Source: Hydrogenophaga intermedia (lineage in GTDB: Bacteria; Pseudomonadota; Gammaproteobacteria; Burkholderiales; Burkholderiaceae_C). Taken from it: DNA of 7,712 nt. Positions 1 to 5,918 of this stretch are shown here, one piece after another. How positions within the stretch are numbered: position 1 is the first letter of the stretch; the number at the start of each line of letters is the position of its first letter. Below the pieces are notes generated by a model. The model made no database searches. It was given only the letters and a program-made list of their open reading frames with translations, and was not told where the DNA came from. The stretch spans positions 1-7,712 of the forward strand of contig CAMBOY010000150.1 in the NCBI GenBank assembly GCA_945869245.1. Reading direction: 5' to 3'. The position numbers and the translations under genes are program-made.

Positions 1-1
1 T

Positions 2-118
2 GCGATTGCCGACTTGCTCAACAACCGCCCGCGCGCCATCCACGGCTTCTACCCGCCCATCAGCGTCTACCAGGCCATGTTGGACAAGCTCAATCAACCC
101 AGCTCCTCAATTCAATAA
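2..118 (+). CDS. IS30-family-like transposase, C-terminal 38 residues only
   Basis: This is the end of a plus-strand reading frame that is open from the window edge to a TAA stop at 116-118. The visible residues begin A-I-A-D-L-L-N-N-R-P-R and continue G-F-Y-P-P-I-S-V-Y. IS30-family DDE transposases end in the same way: an L-N-x-R-P-R-K-x-L-G-like motif followed by a proline-containing segment just before the C-terminus. The R-P-R triplet is kept, while the usual K-x-L-G is replaced by A-I-H-G. The catalytic DDE residues lie upstream, outside the window, so activity cannot be judged. The stop lies just inside the probable terminal repeat, as expected for a compact IS. Other DDE transposases or integrase-core proteins are possible but fit less well. 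Confidence 0.65.
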   Translation, partial: AIADLLNNRPRAIHGFYPPISVYQAMLDKLNQPSSSIQ

Positions 119-120
119 AT

Positions 121-149
121 CGGTGTTGCACTTGGTGCTTGACTCCGCC
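121..149 (+). repeat. Probable terminal inverted repeat of the IS
   Basis: This segment starts CGGTGTTGCACTTGG directly after the transposase stop codon and ends CTCCGCC. The GTGTTGCACTT core resembles terminal repeats of IS30-family elements as I remember them. The matching left repeat is outside the window, so the repeat is inferred from position and sequence character only. It contains TTGACT at 139-144, close to a -35 hexamer and facing outward. Confidence 0.5.
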
Positions 150-166
150 TACGTTAGTAATATACA
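139..166 (+). promoter_or_regulatory. Possible outward-facing hybrid promoter at the IS end
   Basis: TTGACT at 139-144 (five of six to the sigma-70 -35 consensus) lies inside the probable IS terminal repeat. TATACA at 161-166 (four of six to the -10 consensus) lies in flanking DNA after a 16-bp spacer. The predicted start is near 173, transcribing rightwards, antisense to the ankyrin gene. The hexamers are seen; that they function is inferred. Confidence 0.35.
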
Positions 167-185
167 TTGTGGAATATCTTTGTCG

Positions 186-217
186 AACAAATAAACCAGC
201 GCAGGCCTGCGCTGGTT
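186..217 (-). terminator. Rho-independent terminator of the mltG-to-ank operon
   Basis: A perfect 24-bp palindrome occupies 194-217: 10-bp arms AACCAGCGCA and TGCGCTGGTT around GGCC. Read on the minus strand it starts inside the TAA stop codon of the ankyrin gene. It is followed by a T-rich run (TTTATTTGTT, counting the last two bases of the stem). A strong GC-rich stem with a U-rich tail at the last gene of a six-gene run is a convincing intrinsic terminator. The opposite strand has no T run after the stem, so termination should work mainly in the minus direction. Confidence 0.8.
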
Positions 218-899
218 ACCAGGTTCCGCGTGGCTGATTCTTGCGCACCATCTGGGCCAGCAGTTGCACAATCTCGTCGCGCGACGCAGCGCGGGCAAAA
301 TCGACGGCAGTCAGGCCCGCGCGGTTGCGCACGGAAAAATCGGCGCCCTCGTCAAGCAGCAGCTTGACTGCGTCGCGGTGGCCATACCGCGCGGCCATCA
401 TCAGCGGCGTTGTGCCGTTGGGCGACTCGGCGTCGATGTAGGCATGGTGCTCCAACAACAAGGCCACGATGTCTTTGGCCGCTGACTCCGGATACGAGGC
501 TGCGTAGTGCAGTGGCGTCCATCCGGGTTTGTTGATGGCCGCCCCACGCTCGATCAAACGGCGCACCAGGGGCAAGTGCCCCTTGATCGCAGCCATCATG
601 AGCGGCGTTTCGCCTGCGGCATTGGCCACGTCCACCGACACATTGCGCTGACCCACCAAAAACATCCCGACCTTCAGCGAACCTTCGCGCGCCGCCACCA
701 GCAAGGCGTGTTCGCCCTGGCGCAGCGCGTTCAGATCGCCACCCCGCAAGGCATACGCCACCACCGACGACTCATCGTCGCGGTTCACTGCCGCGAAATA
801 GCGGTCGTCCACTTGGGCCGACACCGGAAGGACCCAGCATGCGGCCGCCGCCAGCGCCCAAGACAGCCCGCGCCTGCGTGCAACAAAAGCCTCAGTCAT
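216..899 (-). CDS. Exported ankyrin-repeat protein
   Basis: The protein has 227 residues. Residues 1-28 look like a Sec signal peptide: R-R-R at 8-10, a hydrophobic core from about 12 to 26, and V-S-A before Q29 as cleavage site. The mature protein is therefore probably periplasmic. From about residue 60 to the end there are five ankyrin-type units. They are marked by E-H-A-L-L-V-A-A-R-E-G (63-73), G-E-T-P-L-M-M-A-A-I-K-G-H (96-108), G-W-T-P-L-H-Y-A-A (126-134, a longer unit), G-T-T-P-L-M-M-A-A-R-Y-G-H (162-174) and a divergent cap unit starting G-L-T-A-V-D-F-A (195-202). Ankyrin repeats bind other proteins; the partner here is unknown. The ATG overlaps the end of tatD by 8 nt and has no clear Shine-Dalgarno, so translation is probably coupled to tatD. 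It is the last gene before the terminator. Enzymatic function is unlikely, as no catalytic domain is present. Confidence 0.9.
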   Translation of the reverse strand: MTEAFVARRRGLSWALAAAACWVLPVSAQVDDRYFAAVNRDDESSVVAYALRGGDLNALRQGEHALLVAAREGSLKVGMFLVGQRNVSVDVANAAGETPLMMAAIKGHLPLVRRLIERGAAINKPGWTPLHYAASYPESAAKDIVALLLEHHAYIDAESPNGTTPLMMAARYGHRDAVKLLLDEGADFSVRNRAGLTAVDFARAASRDEIVQLLAQMVRKNQPRGTW

Positions 900-1704
900 G
901 CCGCACCACCGACGAAAACAAACGGTCGAAGTTGTCGCCCGTCAGGGCGCCCACGGCGTCGCAGTCCAAGCCGCGCAGCTCGGCGATTTGTTGGGCCACA
1001 TACGGCACAAAAGAAGGGTTGTTGGTTTTGCCCCGATACGGCACCGGCGCCAGATAAGGACTGTCGGTTTCGATCAGCATGCGGTCCAAGGGCACAAAAC
1101 GCACCACATCGCGCAACTCTTGTGCGGTCTTGAAGGTGATGATGCCGGAGAAAGAAATGTAAAAGCCCAGATCCAGCGCGGCCCGCGCCACCTCGCGGGT
1201 TTCGGTGAAGCAGTGAAACACGCCGCGCGACACAGCCAAGGATTCGGCTGCGCCCGCAAAACCGCCGTGCTCGCGCAGCAGTCGCAAGGTGTCGTCTGAC
1301 GCACTGCGGGTGTGGATCACCAGCGGTAAGTCGAGCGCCCTGCCCGCCTCGATGTGCGTCACAAAGCGCTGGCGTTGCCAGGCCATGTCGGCCACGGTGC
1401 GCTCGCCCAGACGGTAGTAGTCCAGGCCGGTCTCGCCAATGGCCACCACCTTGGGCAGGCGCCCGCGTTGCAACAAGTCTTCGAGTGTGGGCTCTTGCAC
1501 ACCTTCGTTGTCCGGGTGCACACCAGCGGACGCCCAGATGTGTTCATGCTCCAGCGCGATGCGGTGCACTTGGTCGAATTCTTCCAGTGTGGTGCTGATG
1601 CACAAGGCGCGGTCGACCCGGGCCTGCCGCATGGCGTTGAGAATGGCCGGCATGTCGCCCACCAACTCAGGAAAGTTCAGATGGCAGTGCGAATCGGTGT
1701 ACAT
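892..1704 (-). CDS. tatD: TatD-family metal-dependent deoxyribonuclease
   Basis: The product has 270 residues and spans the whole TatD/YcfH amidohydrolase-type TIM barrel. Metal-site motifs, numbered from the chosen ATG, are D-S-H-C-H-L (4-9), G-V-H-P (61-64), G-E-T-G-L-D-Y-Y (90-97, with the bridging glutamate E91), I-H-T-R (130-133), F-H-C-F-T-E (163-168) and E-T-D-S-P-Y-L-A-P (212-220), the last followed by R-G-K-x-N-N-P. Family members are divalent-metal 3'-5' exonucleases linked to DNA repair and fragment degradation. This copy corresponds to the YcfH-type paralogue that sits beside holB. A TTG two codons upstream (1710) is in frame. I prefer the ATG at 1704 because it gives M-Y-T-D-S-H-C-H-L, the usual N-terminus; neither start has a strong Shine-Dalgarno. 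The gene lies 30 nt after pilZ and overlaps the ankyrin gene by 8 nt. Confidence 0.93.
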   Translation of the reverse strand: MYTDSHCHLNFPELVGDMPAILNAMRQARVDRALCISTTLEEFDQVHRIALEHEHIWASAGVHPDNEGVQEPTLEDLLQRGRLPKVVAIGETGLDYYRLGERTVADMAWQRQRFVTHIEAGRALDLPLVIHTRSASDDTLRLLREHGGFAGAAESLAVSRGVFHCFTETREVARAALDLGFYISFSGIITFKTAQELRDVVRFVPLDRMLIETDSPYLAPVPYRGKTNNPSFVPYVAQQIAELRGLDCDAVGALTGDNFDRLFSSVVRHD

Positions 1705-1734
1705 GGGCAAGCAGGGGCGCCGGCGGCGACACCG

Positions 1735-2106
1735 TCAAATGGTTTGCGTCGGACGGTCAGAGGCGAGGAGTGCACCCAAGATCTGTTCGATTTTGACTTT
1801 GAGCGCAAACGACTTGTCGTCGGCGGGAAAGCGCACGCCCACACCTTGCGAGCGTCCACCGGGCGCTTTGGGAGGCGTGACCCAGGCCACTTTGCCTGCC
1901 AAGGGATAGCGCTGCGGGTCGTCGGGCAAGCTGAGCAGCACATACACATCGTCGCCCAGCTCATACGAGCGCGAGGTGGGAATAAAAATGCCGCCCTCTT
2001 TGAACGCCGGGATGTAGGCGGCGTACAAAGCGGCCTTCTCCTTGATGGAGAGCTGAATGACGCTGGGGCGTGAGCCGCCTTGGGCGGCGCTGGGTGGTGT
2101 GCTCAT
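1735..2106 (-). CDS. pilZ: Type IV pilus assembly protein PilZ
   Basis: The protein has 123 residues and is a single PilZ domain. It closely follows the canonical PilZ of Pseudomonas and Xanthomonas: I-K-E-K-A-A-L-Y-A-A-Y at 21-31, G-G-I-F-I-P-T at 38-44, Y-E-L-G-D-D-V at 48-54, G-K-V-A-W-V-T-P at 71-78, G-V-G-V-R-F at 88-93 and S-D-R-P-T near the C-terminus. The c-di-GMP signature (RxxxR followed by D/NxSxxG) is absent, as in the founding PilZ proteins. Those act through protein contacts with the pilus ATPase PilB and the c-di-GMP receptor FimX and do not bind the nucleotide. The expected role is twitching motility and pilus extension in the cytoplasm. The gene begins 9 nt after holB and ends 30 nt before tatD. 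Pseudomonas aeruginosa has the same holB-pilZ-tatD order. Confidence 0.95.
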   Translation of the reverse strand: MSTPPSAAQGGSRPSVIQLSIKEKAALYAAYIPAFKEGGIFIPTSRSYELGDDVYVLLSLPDDPQRYPLAGKVAWVTPPKAPGGRSQGVGVRFPADDKSFALKVKIEQILGALLASDRPTQTI

Positions 2107-2115
2107 GCGCTTAGT

Positions 2116-3156
2116 TTATCGGCTTGCCCGCTCAGGCGTGCGACTGGCCAAGAGCGATTTCGCACGCGCGGCCCAGGCTTCTTGCAGCAGGCCGGCGGAG
2201 TACGGGTGTTCCACCGTCTTGGCGGCCTCGCTCAGTTCTTTGGCCCAGGTGGCCAAAACCGCCCAGCGCGGCGGGGTGGGCAGGCTGCTTGGGGCAAAGT
2301 AGCGCGGCTCGGCGCCGCTGGCGTGGGCCATCAGGTCGTGGCAGAGCTGTTGCAGCACCGTCAGCTGGCGCGCCGGCTCCCAGTCGCTCAACAGGCCCCA
2401 GTCGCCGCGCGCCACCGCTTGCGGAATGCCCTGCCATTGGCTGGGCTGCAGGCCGGCGGCCATCCAGGCCAGCGCGTCGCTGGGGCGGCCACCGGCGGCG
2501 GCCAGACACACCTCGCGCTGCGCGGCGTCGCCTTGGATGCTGTGGGCCTGGGCCTGCCGCTCCAGCCAAGCCAGGGCTTCGCTCGCCTCGGGCCACTGCA
2601 GGGCGTGGGTCTGGCAGCGGCTGCGGATGGTGGGCAGCAGGCTGTGCGCCGCGCCCGTGGCCAGCACAAAACGCAAGTTGCCCAGCGGTTCTTCCAGCGT
2701 CTTGAGCAAGGTGTTGGCGGATTCCACGTTCAAGCGCTCGGCTGGATACACCAGCACCACCTTGGTCGATCCGCGCGAACGCGTCATTTGCGCAAAACCG
2801 ACCACTTGGCGCGCGGCGTCTACCCGAATCCATTTGCTGGGTTTGCGCTTTTTCTCGTCCAGGTCTTTTTGGGTCGATTCGTCCAGCGGCCAGTCCAGCT
2901 CCAGGCTCAGGGTTTCGGGCATCAGCGCGCACAGGTCGGGGTGGGTGCGCACGTCCACACCGTGGCAGCTCTCACATTGGCCACAGGCACCCTGCGGGGT
3001 GGGCTGGTCACACAGCCAGGCGCGCGCCAGCGCCAGACCCAGCTCGTATTGCCCCAAGCCCGATGGCCCGGTCAGCAGCAAGGCGTGGCCGCGCTGGTGC
3101 AGCAGCGATTCCAGTTGCCGCTGCAACCAGGGCGCGAGTGTGTGGTCGGCGCTCAT
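2116..3156 (-). CDS. holB: DNA polymerase III subunit delta prime
   Basis: The protein has 346 residues. Delta prime is the fixed stator of the clamp-loader AAA+ pentamer that loads the beta sliding clamp in replication. Visible landmarks are a degenerate P-loop G-P-S-G-L-G-Q at 30-36, where the Walker lysine is replaced, as is normal for the non-ATP-binding delta prime. A four-cysteine zinc module follows (C49, C58, C61, C64), then V-V-L-V-Y-P-A-E-R-L-N at 133-143, A-N-x-L-L-K-T-L-E-E-P at 147-157 (AAA+ core) and I-R-S-R-C at 177-181. The last is the S-R-C motif that supplies an arginine finger to a neighbouring subunit. The frame is open farther upstream to 3273. I chose the ATG at 3156 because it overlaps the tmk stop as ATGA, has GAGG six bases upstream, and gives the normal N-terminus and family length. 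Confidence 0.95.
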   Translation of the reverse strand: MSADHTLAPWLQRQLESLLHQRGHALLLTGPSGLGQYELGLALARAWLCDQPTPQGACGQCESCHGVDVRTHPDLCALMPETLSLELDWPLDESTQKDLDEKKRKPSKWIRVDAARQVVGFAQMTRSRGSTKVVLVYPAERLNVESANTLLKTLEEPLGNLRFVLATGAAHSLLPTIRSRCQTHALQWPEASEALAWLERQAQAHSIQGDAAQREVCLAAAGGRPSDALAWMAAGLQPSQWQGIPQAVARGDWGLLSDWEPARQLTVLQQLCHDLMAHASGAEPRYFAPSSLPTPPRWAVLATWAKELSEAAKTVEHPYSAGLLQEAWAARAKSLLASRTPERASR

Positions 3157-3809
3157 GCGGCGCCTCGGACGATCCAGCCGCGCTGGGTGCAAGCGGCCTG
3201 CACCTGGGCCCACACCTCGGGCCGGGGTGCGTCGGCGTTGATGCGGGCAAAGCGCTGGGGCGACTCGGCGCAACGCGCCGCATAACCCGCTGCCACCCGC
3301 TCAAAAAACGCTTGTGATTCGGCTTCAAACCGATCGGGCGACCGCGCTTGCGCCAGCCGGGCAGCGGCCACCGCCGGCGGTACGTCAAACCACACGGTGA
3401 GGTCGGGTTGGCGCAGCGCATCGCTGTTGGTCTGCAAGCCGCCCTGCACCCAACGCTCCAGCGTCTGCAGCACGGTCAGGTCAAAGCCGCGTCCATGGCC
3501 TTGGTAAGCAAAAGTGGCGTCGGTGAAGCGGTCGCACAGCACCACATCGCCGCGCGCCAGCGCCGGCTCAATCACGGTCAGCAAATGGTCGCGCCGGGCG
3601 GCGAACATCAGCAAGGCCTCGCACAGCGGGTCCATCGGGCTGTTGAGCACCAGGCCGCGCAGCGACTCGGCCAGCGGCGTGCCACCGGGCTCGCGGGTCA
3701 GCACCACCGCCCTGCCCTGGACGCGAAACGCCTCGGCCAGGCCGTCGATATGGCTCGATTTGCCCGCGCCGTCGATGCCTTCAAAGCTGATGAACAAGCC
3801 GTGTGTCAT
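3153..3809 (-). CDS. tmk: Thymidylate kinase
   Basis: The protein has 218 residues. It phosphorylates dTMP to dTDP with ATP, the committed shared step to dTTP. Motifs are the P-loop E-G-I-D-G-A-G-K-S at 10-18, the dTMP-binding R-E-P-G-G-T at 39-44, R-R-D-H at 72-75, the D-R-F-T-D-A-T-F-A-Y-Q-G motif at 93-104, P-D-L-T-V-W-F-D-V at 135-143, and a LID segment A-R-S-P-D-R-F-E at 155-162. Basic residues in the LID rather than the P-loop fit the Escherichia coli-like type II enzymes. The ATG is preceded by GGAG (plus-strand 3814-3817) four bases away, a good ribosome binding site. The gene starts 15 nt after mltG and overlaps holB by 4 nt (ATGA). Pairing of tmk and holB is widespread in Proteobacteria. 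Confidence 0.97.
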   Translation of the reverse strand: MTHGLFISFEGIDGAGKSSHIDGLAEAFRVQGRAVVLTREPGGTPLAESLRGLVLNSPMDPLCEALLMFAARRDHLLTVIEPALARGDVVLCDRFTDATFAYQGHGRGFDLTVLQTLERWVQGGLQTNSDALRQPDLTVWFDVPPAVAAARLAQARSPDRFEAESQAFFERVAAGYAARCAESPQRFARINADAPRPEVWAQVQAACTQRGWIVRGAA

Positions 3810-3824
3810 GAAACTCCGTGGCCC

Positions 3825-4829
3825 TCAGCGGCCCAATTGGTAGCGCCGCACGGCGGCGTTGTGTTCGTCCAGCGTGACGCTGAACTGGCTGCTGCCGTCG
3901 CCCCGGGCCACAAAATAAAAGGCCTGGGTGTCGGCTGGGCGCACCGCAGCCAGCAGCGATTCGCGCCCCGGCATGGCAATGGGCGTGGGCGGCAGGCCGG
4001 CGCGGGTGTAGGTGTTGTAAGGCGTGTCGGTTTGCAAATCCACCTTGCGCAGATTGCCGTCAAACCGCTCGCCCAGGCCATAAATCACGGTGGGGTCTGT
4101 CTGCAGCCGCATGCCAATGCGCATGCGGTTCACAAACACACCGGCCACCAGCGGGCGGTCGCTGGCCACGCCGGTTTCTTTTTCGATGATGCTGGCCAAA
4201 ATCAGCGCCTCTTCGGCAGAGCGCAGCGGCGTGTCGGGCGCGCGCTGTGCCCACACCTGGGCCAACTCGCGCTCCATGGCGCTGGCAGCCGCCCGCACCA
4301 CCGACGACACGGTCGCGCCTTTGGCCACCCGGTAGGTGTCGGGCAACAAACGCCCCTCCAGATGCGGCACCGCCAGGCCCAGCTGGCCCGGCCATTGCGC
4401 AGGCGGCACACCTTGCAGGTCGTTGCGCAGATGGGGCGAGGCGCTGAGCGCCGCCACCACCTGGCGCAGGTTCCAGCCCTCGATCAGCGTGACCGACACC
4501 AGCGCCTGTTCGCCGCGCACCAGCTTGTCCAGCACCCGCGCGGCGGTGTCGCCGGTTTCGATTTCGTAATGCCCCGCCTTGATGCGCTGCGCCTGCCCCG
4601 ACAGACGCAGCCACAGCGCCACCACCTCGGGCGACAGGCCCACGCCCGCGCGGTGCAACACCCCAGCCACCTGCCGACCCGACGCGCCGGGCTTGACCTC
4701 AAACGCCACCGTGTCCGCCTGCAAGGCCACCGGCTGCTGCGGCCAACGCCACCACCACACGCCAGCGGCCACCGCCACCATCACAGACAGCAGCAGCACC
4801 AGCACCAACAGTCGAATCAACCAGCGCAT
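3825..4829 (-). CDS. mltG: Endolytic murein transglycosylase MltG (YceG-like)
   Basis: The protein has 334 residues, close to the roughly 340 of Escherichia coli MltG. It cleaves glycan strands of nascent peptidoglycan and is thought to release or end polymerising strands at the inner membrane. A single N-terminal membrane segment covers about 4-24, with the bulk in the periplasm. A LysM-like subdomain follows (about 40-110, including E-V-K-P-G-A-S at 44-50). The YceG catalytic domain has E-G-R-L-L-P-D-T-Y at 158-166, the active-site segment A-S-I-I-E-K-E-T at 212-219 and a conserved stretch N-R-M-R-I-G-M-R-L-Q-T-D-P-T at 234-247. E218 corresponds to the glutamate essential in E. coli. The frame stays open far upstream through ygfZ antisense DNA. 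The ATG at 4829 is chosen because the membrane segment begins right there; it has no strong Shine-Dalgarno. First gene of the operon. Confidence 0.95.
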   Translation of the reverse strand: MRWLIRLLVLVLLLSVMVAVAAGVWWWRWPQQPVALQADTVAFEVKPGASGRQVAGVLHRAGVGLSPEVVALWLRLSGQAQRIKAGHYEIETGDTAARVLDKLVRGEQALVSVTLIEGWNLRQVVAALSASPHLRNDLQGVPPAQWPGQLGLAVPHLEGRLLPDTYRVAKGATVSSVVRAAASAMERELAQVWAQRAPDTPLRSAEEALILASIIEKETGVASDRPLVAGVFVNRMRIGMRLQTDPTVIYGLGERFDGNLRKVDLQTDTPYNTYTRAGLPPTPIAMPGRESLLAAVRPADTQAFYFVARGDGSSQFSVTLDEHNAAVRRYQLGR

Positions 4830-4887
4830 GAACAAGCCAAATAGAAAATGGAAGAGAGGGAACGCACAACCCGCCGCACAGGCCACC

Positions 4888-4907
4888 AAAAAGCCCGAAA
4901 AAGCCCC
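4888..4907. repeat. Two tandem 10-bp units
   Basis: AAAAAGCCCG (4888-4897) is followed immediately by AAAAAGCCCC (4898-4907), nine of ten bases identical. The repeat supplies both T runs of the possible mltG leader terminator. It may have arisen by slippage. Confidence 0.6.
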
Positions 4908-4919
4908 GGCGCGCCAGGG
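4888..4919 (-). promoter_or_regulatory. Attenuator-like hairpin in the mltG leader
   Basis: On the minus strand CCCTGG, a CGCG loop and CCGGGG (4919-4904) form a six-pair stem including one G-U pair. It is followed by C, five T, CGGGC and five T (4903-4888). This has the form of a small intrinsic terminator, and it lies 58 nt or more upstream of the mltG ATG with no minus-strand gene before it. A leader transcript from a -10-like TATGAT at 4964-4959 would contain it. CCCCGG at 4940-4935 could pair with the 3' arm and act as an antiterminator. The structure is seen; attenuation is inferred. Confidence 0.4.
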
Positions 4920-4958
4920 TTGCCCAGTGAGCGCCCGGGGTGCGGGCGGCGACCGGGC

Positions 4959-4966
4959 ATCATAAT
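4959..4966. promoter_or_regulatory. Overlapping divergent -10-like elements for ygfZ and mltG
   Basis: The eight bases ATCATAAT contain CATAAT on the plus strand (4961-4966, five of six to consensus) and TATGAT on the minus strand (4964-4959, five of six). No good -35 hexamer is visible for either in the GC-rich flanks: the best minus-strand candidate is TGGTCT at 4986-4981, inside the start of ygfZ. The plus-strand element would place the transcription start at or next to the ygfZ ATG. Function is inferred from sequence only. Confidence 0.4.
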
Positions 4967-4973
4967 TCAGCCC

Positions 4974-5900
4974 ATGACCGAGACCACCGCTCCCCAGGCC
5001 TTTGACGGCGTTTGCCCCTTGCCCCATTTGGGCGTGATCGCCGCGCGCGGCGAAGAGGCCGCCAAGTTTTTGCACGGCCAACTGACCCAAGACTTTTCGC
5101 TGCTGGGCCTGTCCGAAGCCCGGCTGGCCGGCTTTTGCTCGGCCAAAGGCCGGCTGCTGGCCAGCTTTGTCGGCTGCAAACGCAGCCACGACGAGGTGCT
5201 GCTGGTGCTGGAGCGCGAGCTGCTGCCCGCCACCCTCAAGCGCCTGCAGATGTTTGTGTTGCGCGCCAAAGCCAAGCTCAGCGACGCCAGCGGCGAATTC
5301 GAACTGCGTGGCCTGTGCGGCGCGGCCGTGCCCGCCGACCTGCCCGCCCCACCCTGGCAGCAGCTGCGCCAGGGCGACGCCCAGGTGGTGCGCCTGTACC
5401 CCGGCGCCGGTGTGGCCCGTGCGCTGTGGCTGGCGCCCGTGGGCAGCGCGGCCCCGGCGGGCGCTGCGCTCAGCACCGACACCTGGCGCTGGCTGGAGGT
5501 GCAGTCCGGCATTGCCCCGGTGCTGGCCGCCACCACCGACGCCTTTGTGCCGCAAATGCTCAATTACGAATCGGTGGGTGGCGTCAACTTCAAAAAAGGC
5601 TGCTACCCCGGCCAAGAGGTGGTGGCGCGCAGCCAGTTTCGCGGCACCTTGAAGCGCCGCGCCTTTGTGCTGCACAGCGCCGAGCCCCTGGCCGCTGGCC
5701 AAGAAGTGTTTCACAGCGCCGACGCCGAGCAAGCCTGCGGCACCGTGGCCCTGGCCGCCCCCGCGCCCACGGGCGGCTGGGACGCGCTGGCCTCGCTCAC
5801 CCTTGCCAGCCCCCACAGCGGCAGCCTGCACGCCGGCGCAGCCAGCGGCCCCGAGCTGCGCCTGGGCACCCTGCCCTATGCGCTGCTCGACGACATCTGA
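4974..5900 (+). CDS. ygfZ: Folate-binding protein YgfZ (iron-sulfur protein maintenance)
   Basis: The protein has 308 residues and belongs to the GcvT-like YgfZ/IBA57 family. The family signature K-G-C-Y-P-G-Q-E is at 208-215, with the conserved cysteine C210, preceded by G-G-V-N-F and followed by V-V-A-R-S-Q-F-R-G. The N-terminal part has F-L-H-G-Q-L-T-Q-D at about 32-40 and C-S-A-K-G-R-L-L-A-S-F at about 55-65, also typical. Family members bind tetrahydrofolate and help assemble or repair [4Fe-4S] clusters in enzymes such as MiaB; they act in the cytosol. The frame is open 42 codons further upstream. I chose the ATG at 4974 because homologous sequence starts shortly after it and the upstream part is arginine-rich with no family character. 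No Shine-Dalgarno is visible. Divergent from mltG and 18 nt before the NRDE gene. Confidence 0.94.
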   Translation: MTETTAPQAFDGVCPLPHLGVIAARGEEAAKFLHGQLTQDFSLLGLSEARLAGFCSAKGRLLASFVGCKRSHDEVLLVLERELLPATLKRLQMFVLRAKAKLSDASGEFELRGLCGAAVPADLPAPPWQQLRQGDAQVVRLYPGAGVARALWLAPVGSAAPAGAALSTDTWRWLEVQSGIAPVLAATTDAFVPQMLNYESVGGVNFKKGCYPGQEVVARSQFRGTLKRRAFVLHSAEPLAAGQEVFHSADAEQACGTVALAAPAPTGGWDALASLTLASPHSGSLHAGAASGPELRLGTLPYALLDDI

Positions 5901-5918
5901 ACGCCGACCGCGCCCGCC

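Larger units (their letters stand above)
1..149 (+). mobile_element. Right end of an IS30-family-like insertion sequence (partial)
   Basis: This is the tail of an insertion sequence that enters from outside the window. It contains the last codons of a transposase (2-118), then a non-coding tail that ends in a probable terminal inverted repeat at 121-149. The assignment rests on the transposase C-terminus, with its L-N-N-R-P-R core typical of IS30-like enzymes, and on a terminal segment beginning GGTGTTGCAC as in several IS30-family elements. The outer boundary at about 149 is inferred: the left end and the target duplication are not visible. Downstream of 150 the base composition becomes AT-rich until the terminator of the ankyrin gene. 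Confidence 0.65.

Noticed and set aside
3049..3069. Loss of the Walker lysine in the holB P-loop as a defect
   Set aside because: Delta prime does not bind ATP, and this site is degenerate across the family, so it is normal.
3157..3273. Upstream extension of holB to 3273
   Set aside because: It adds a 39-residue arginine- and proline-rich segment lying inside tmk. The ATGA junction with a good ribosome site at 3156 is far more likely.
2080..3285. A 401-codon plus-strand open frame opposite holB
   Set aside because: It is a shadow of holB with a low-complexity translation and no family features.
3348..4844. A 498-codon plus-strand open frame opposite tmk and mltG
   Set aside because: It is antisense to two well-supported genes, and its product is rich in His, Gln, Arg and Ala without any domain. 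Such frames arise from the GC bias at third codon positions.
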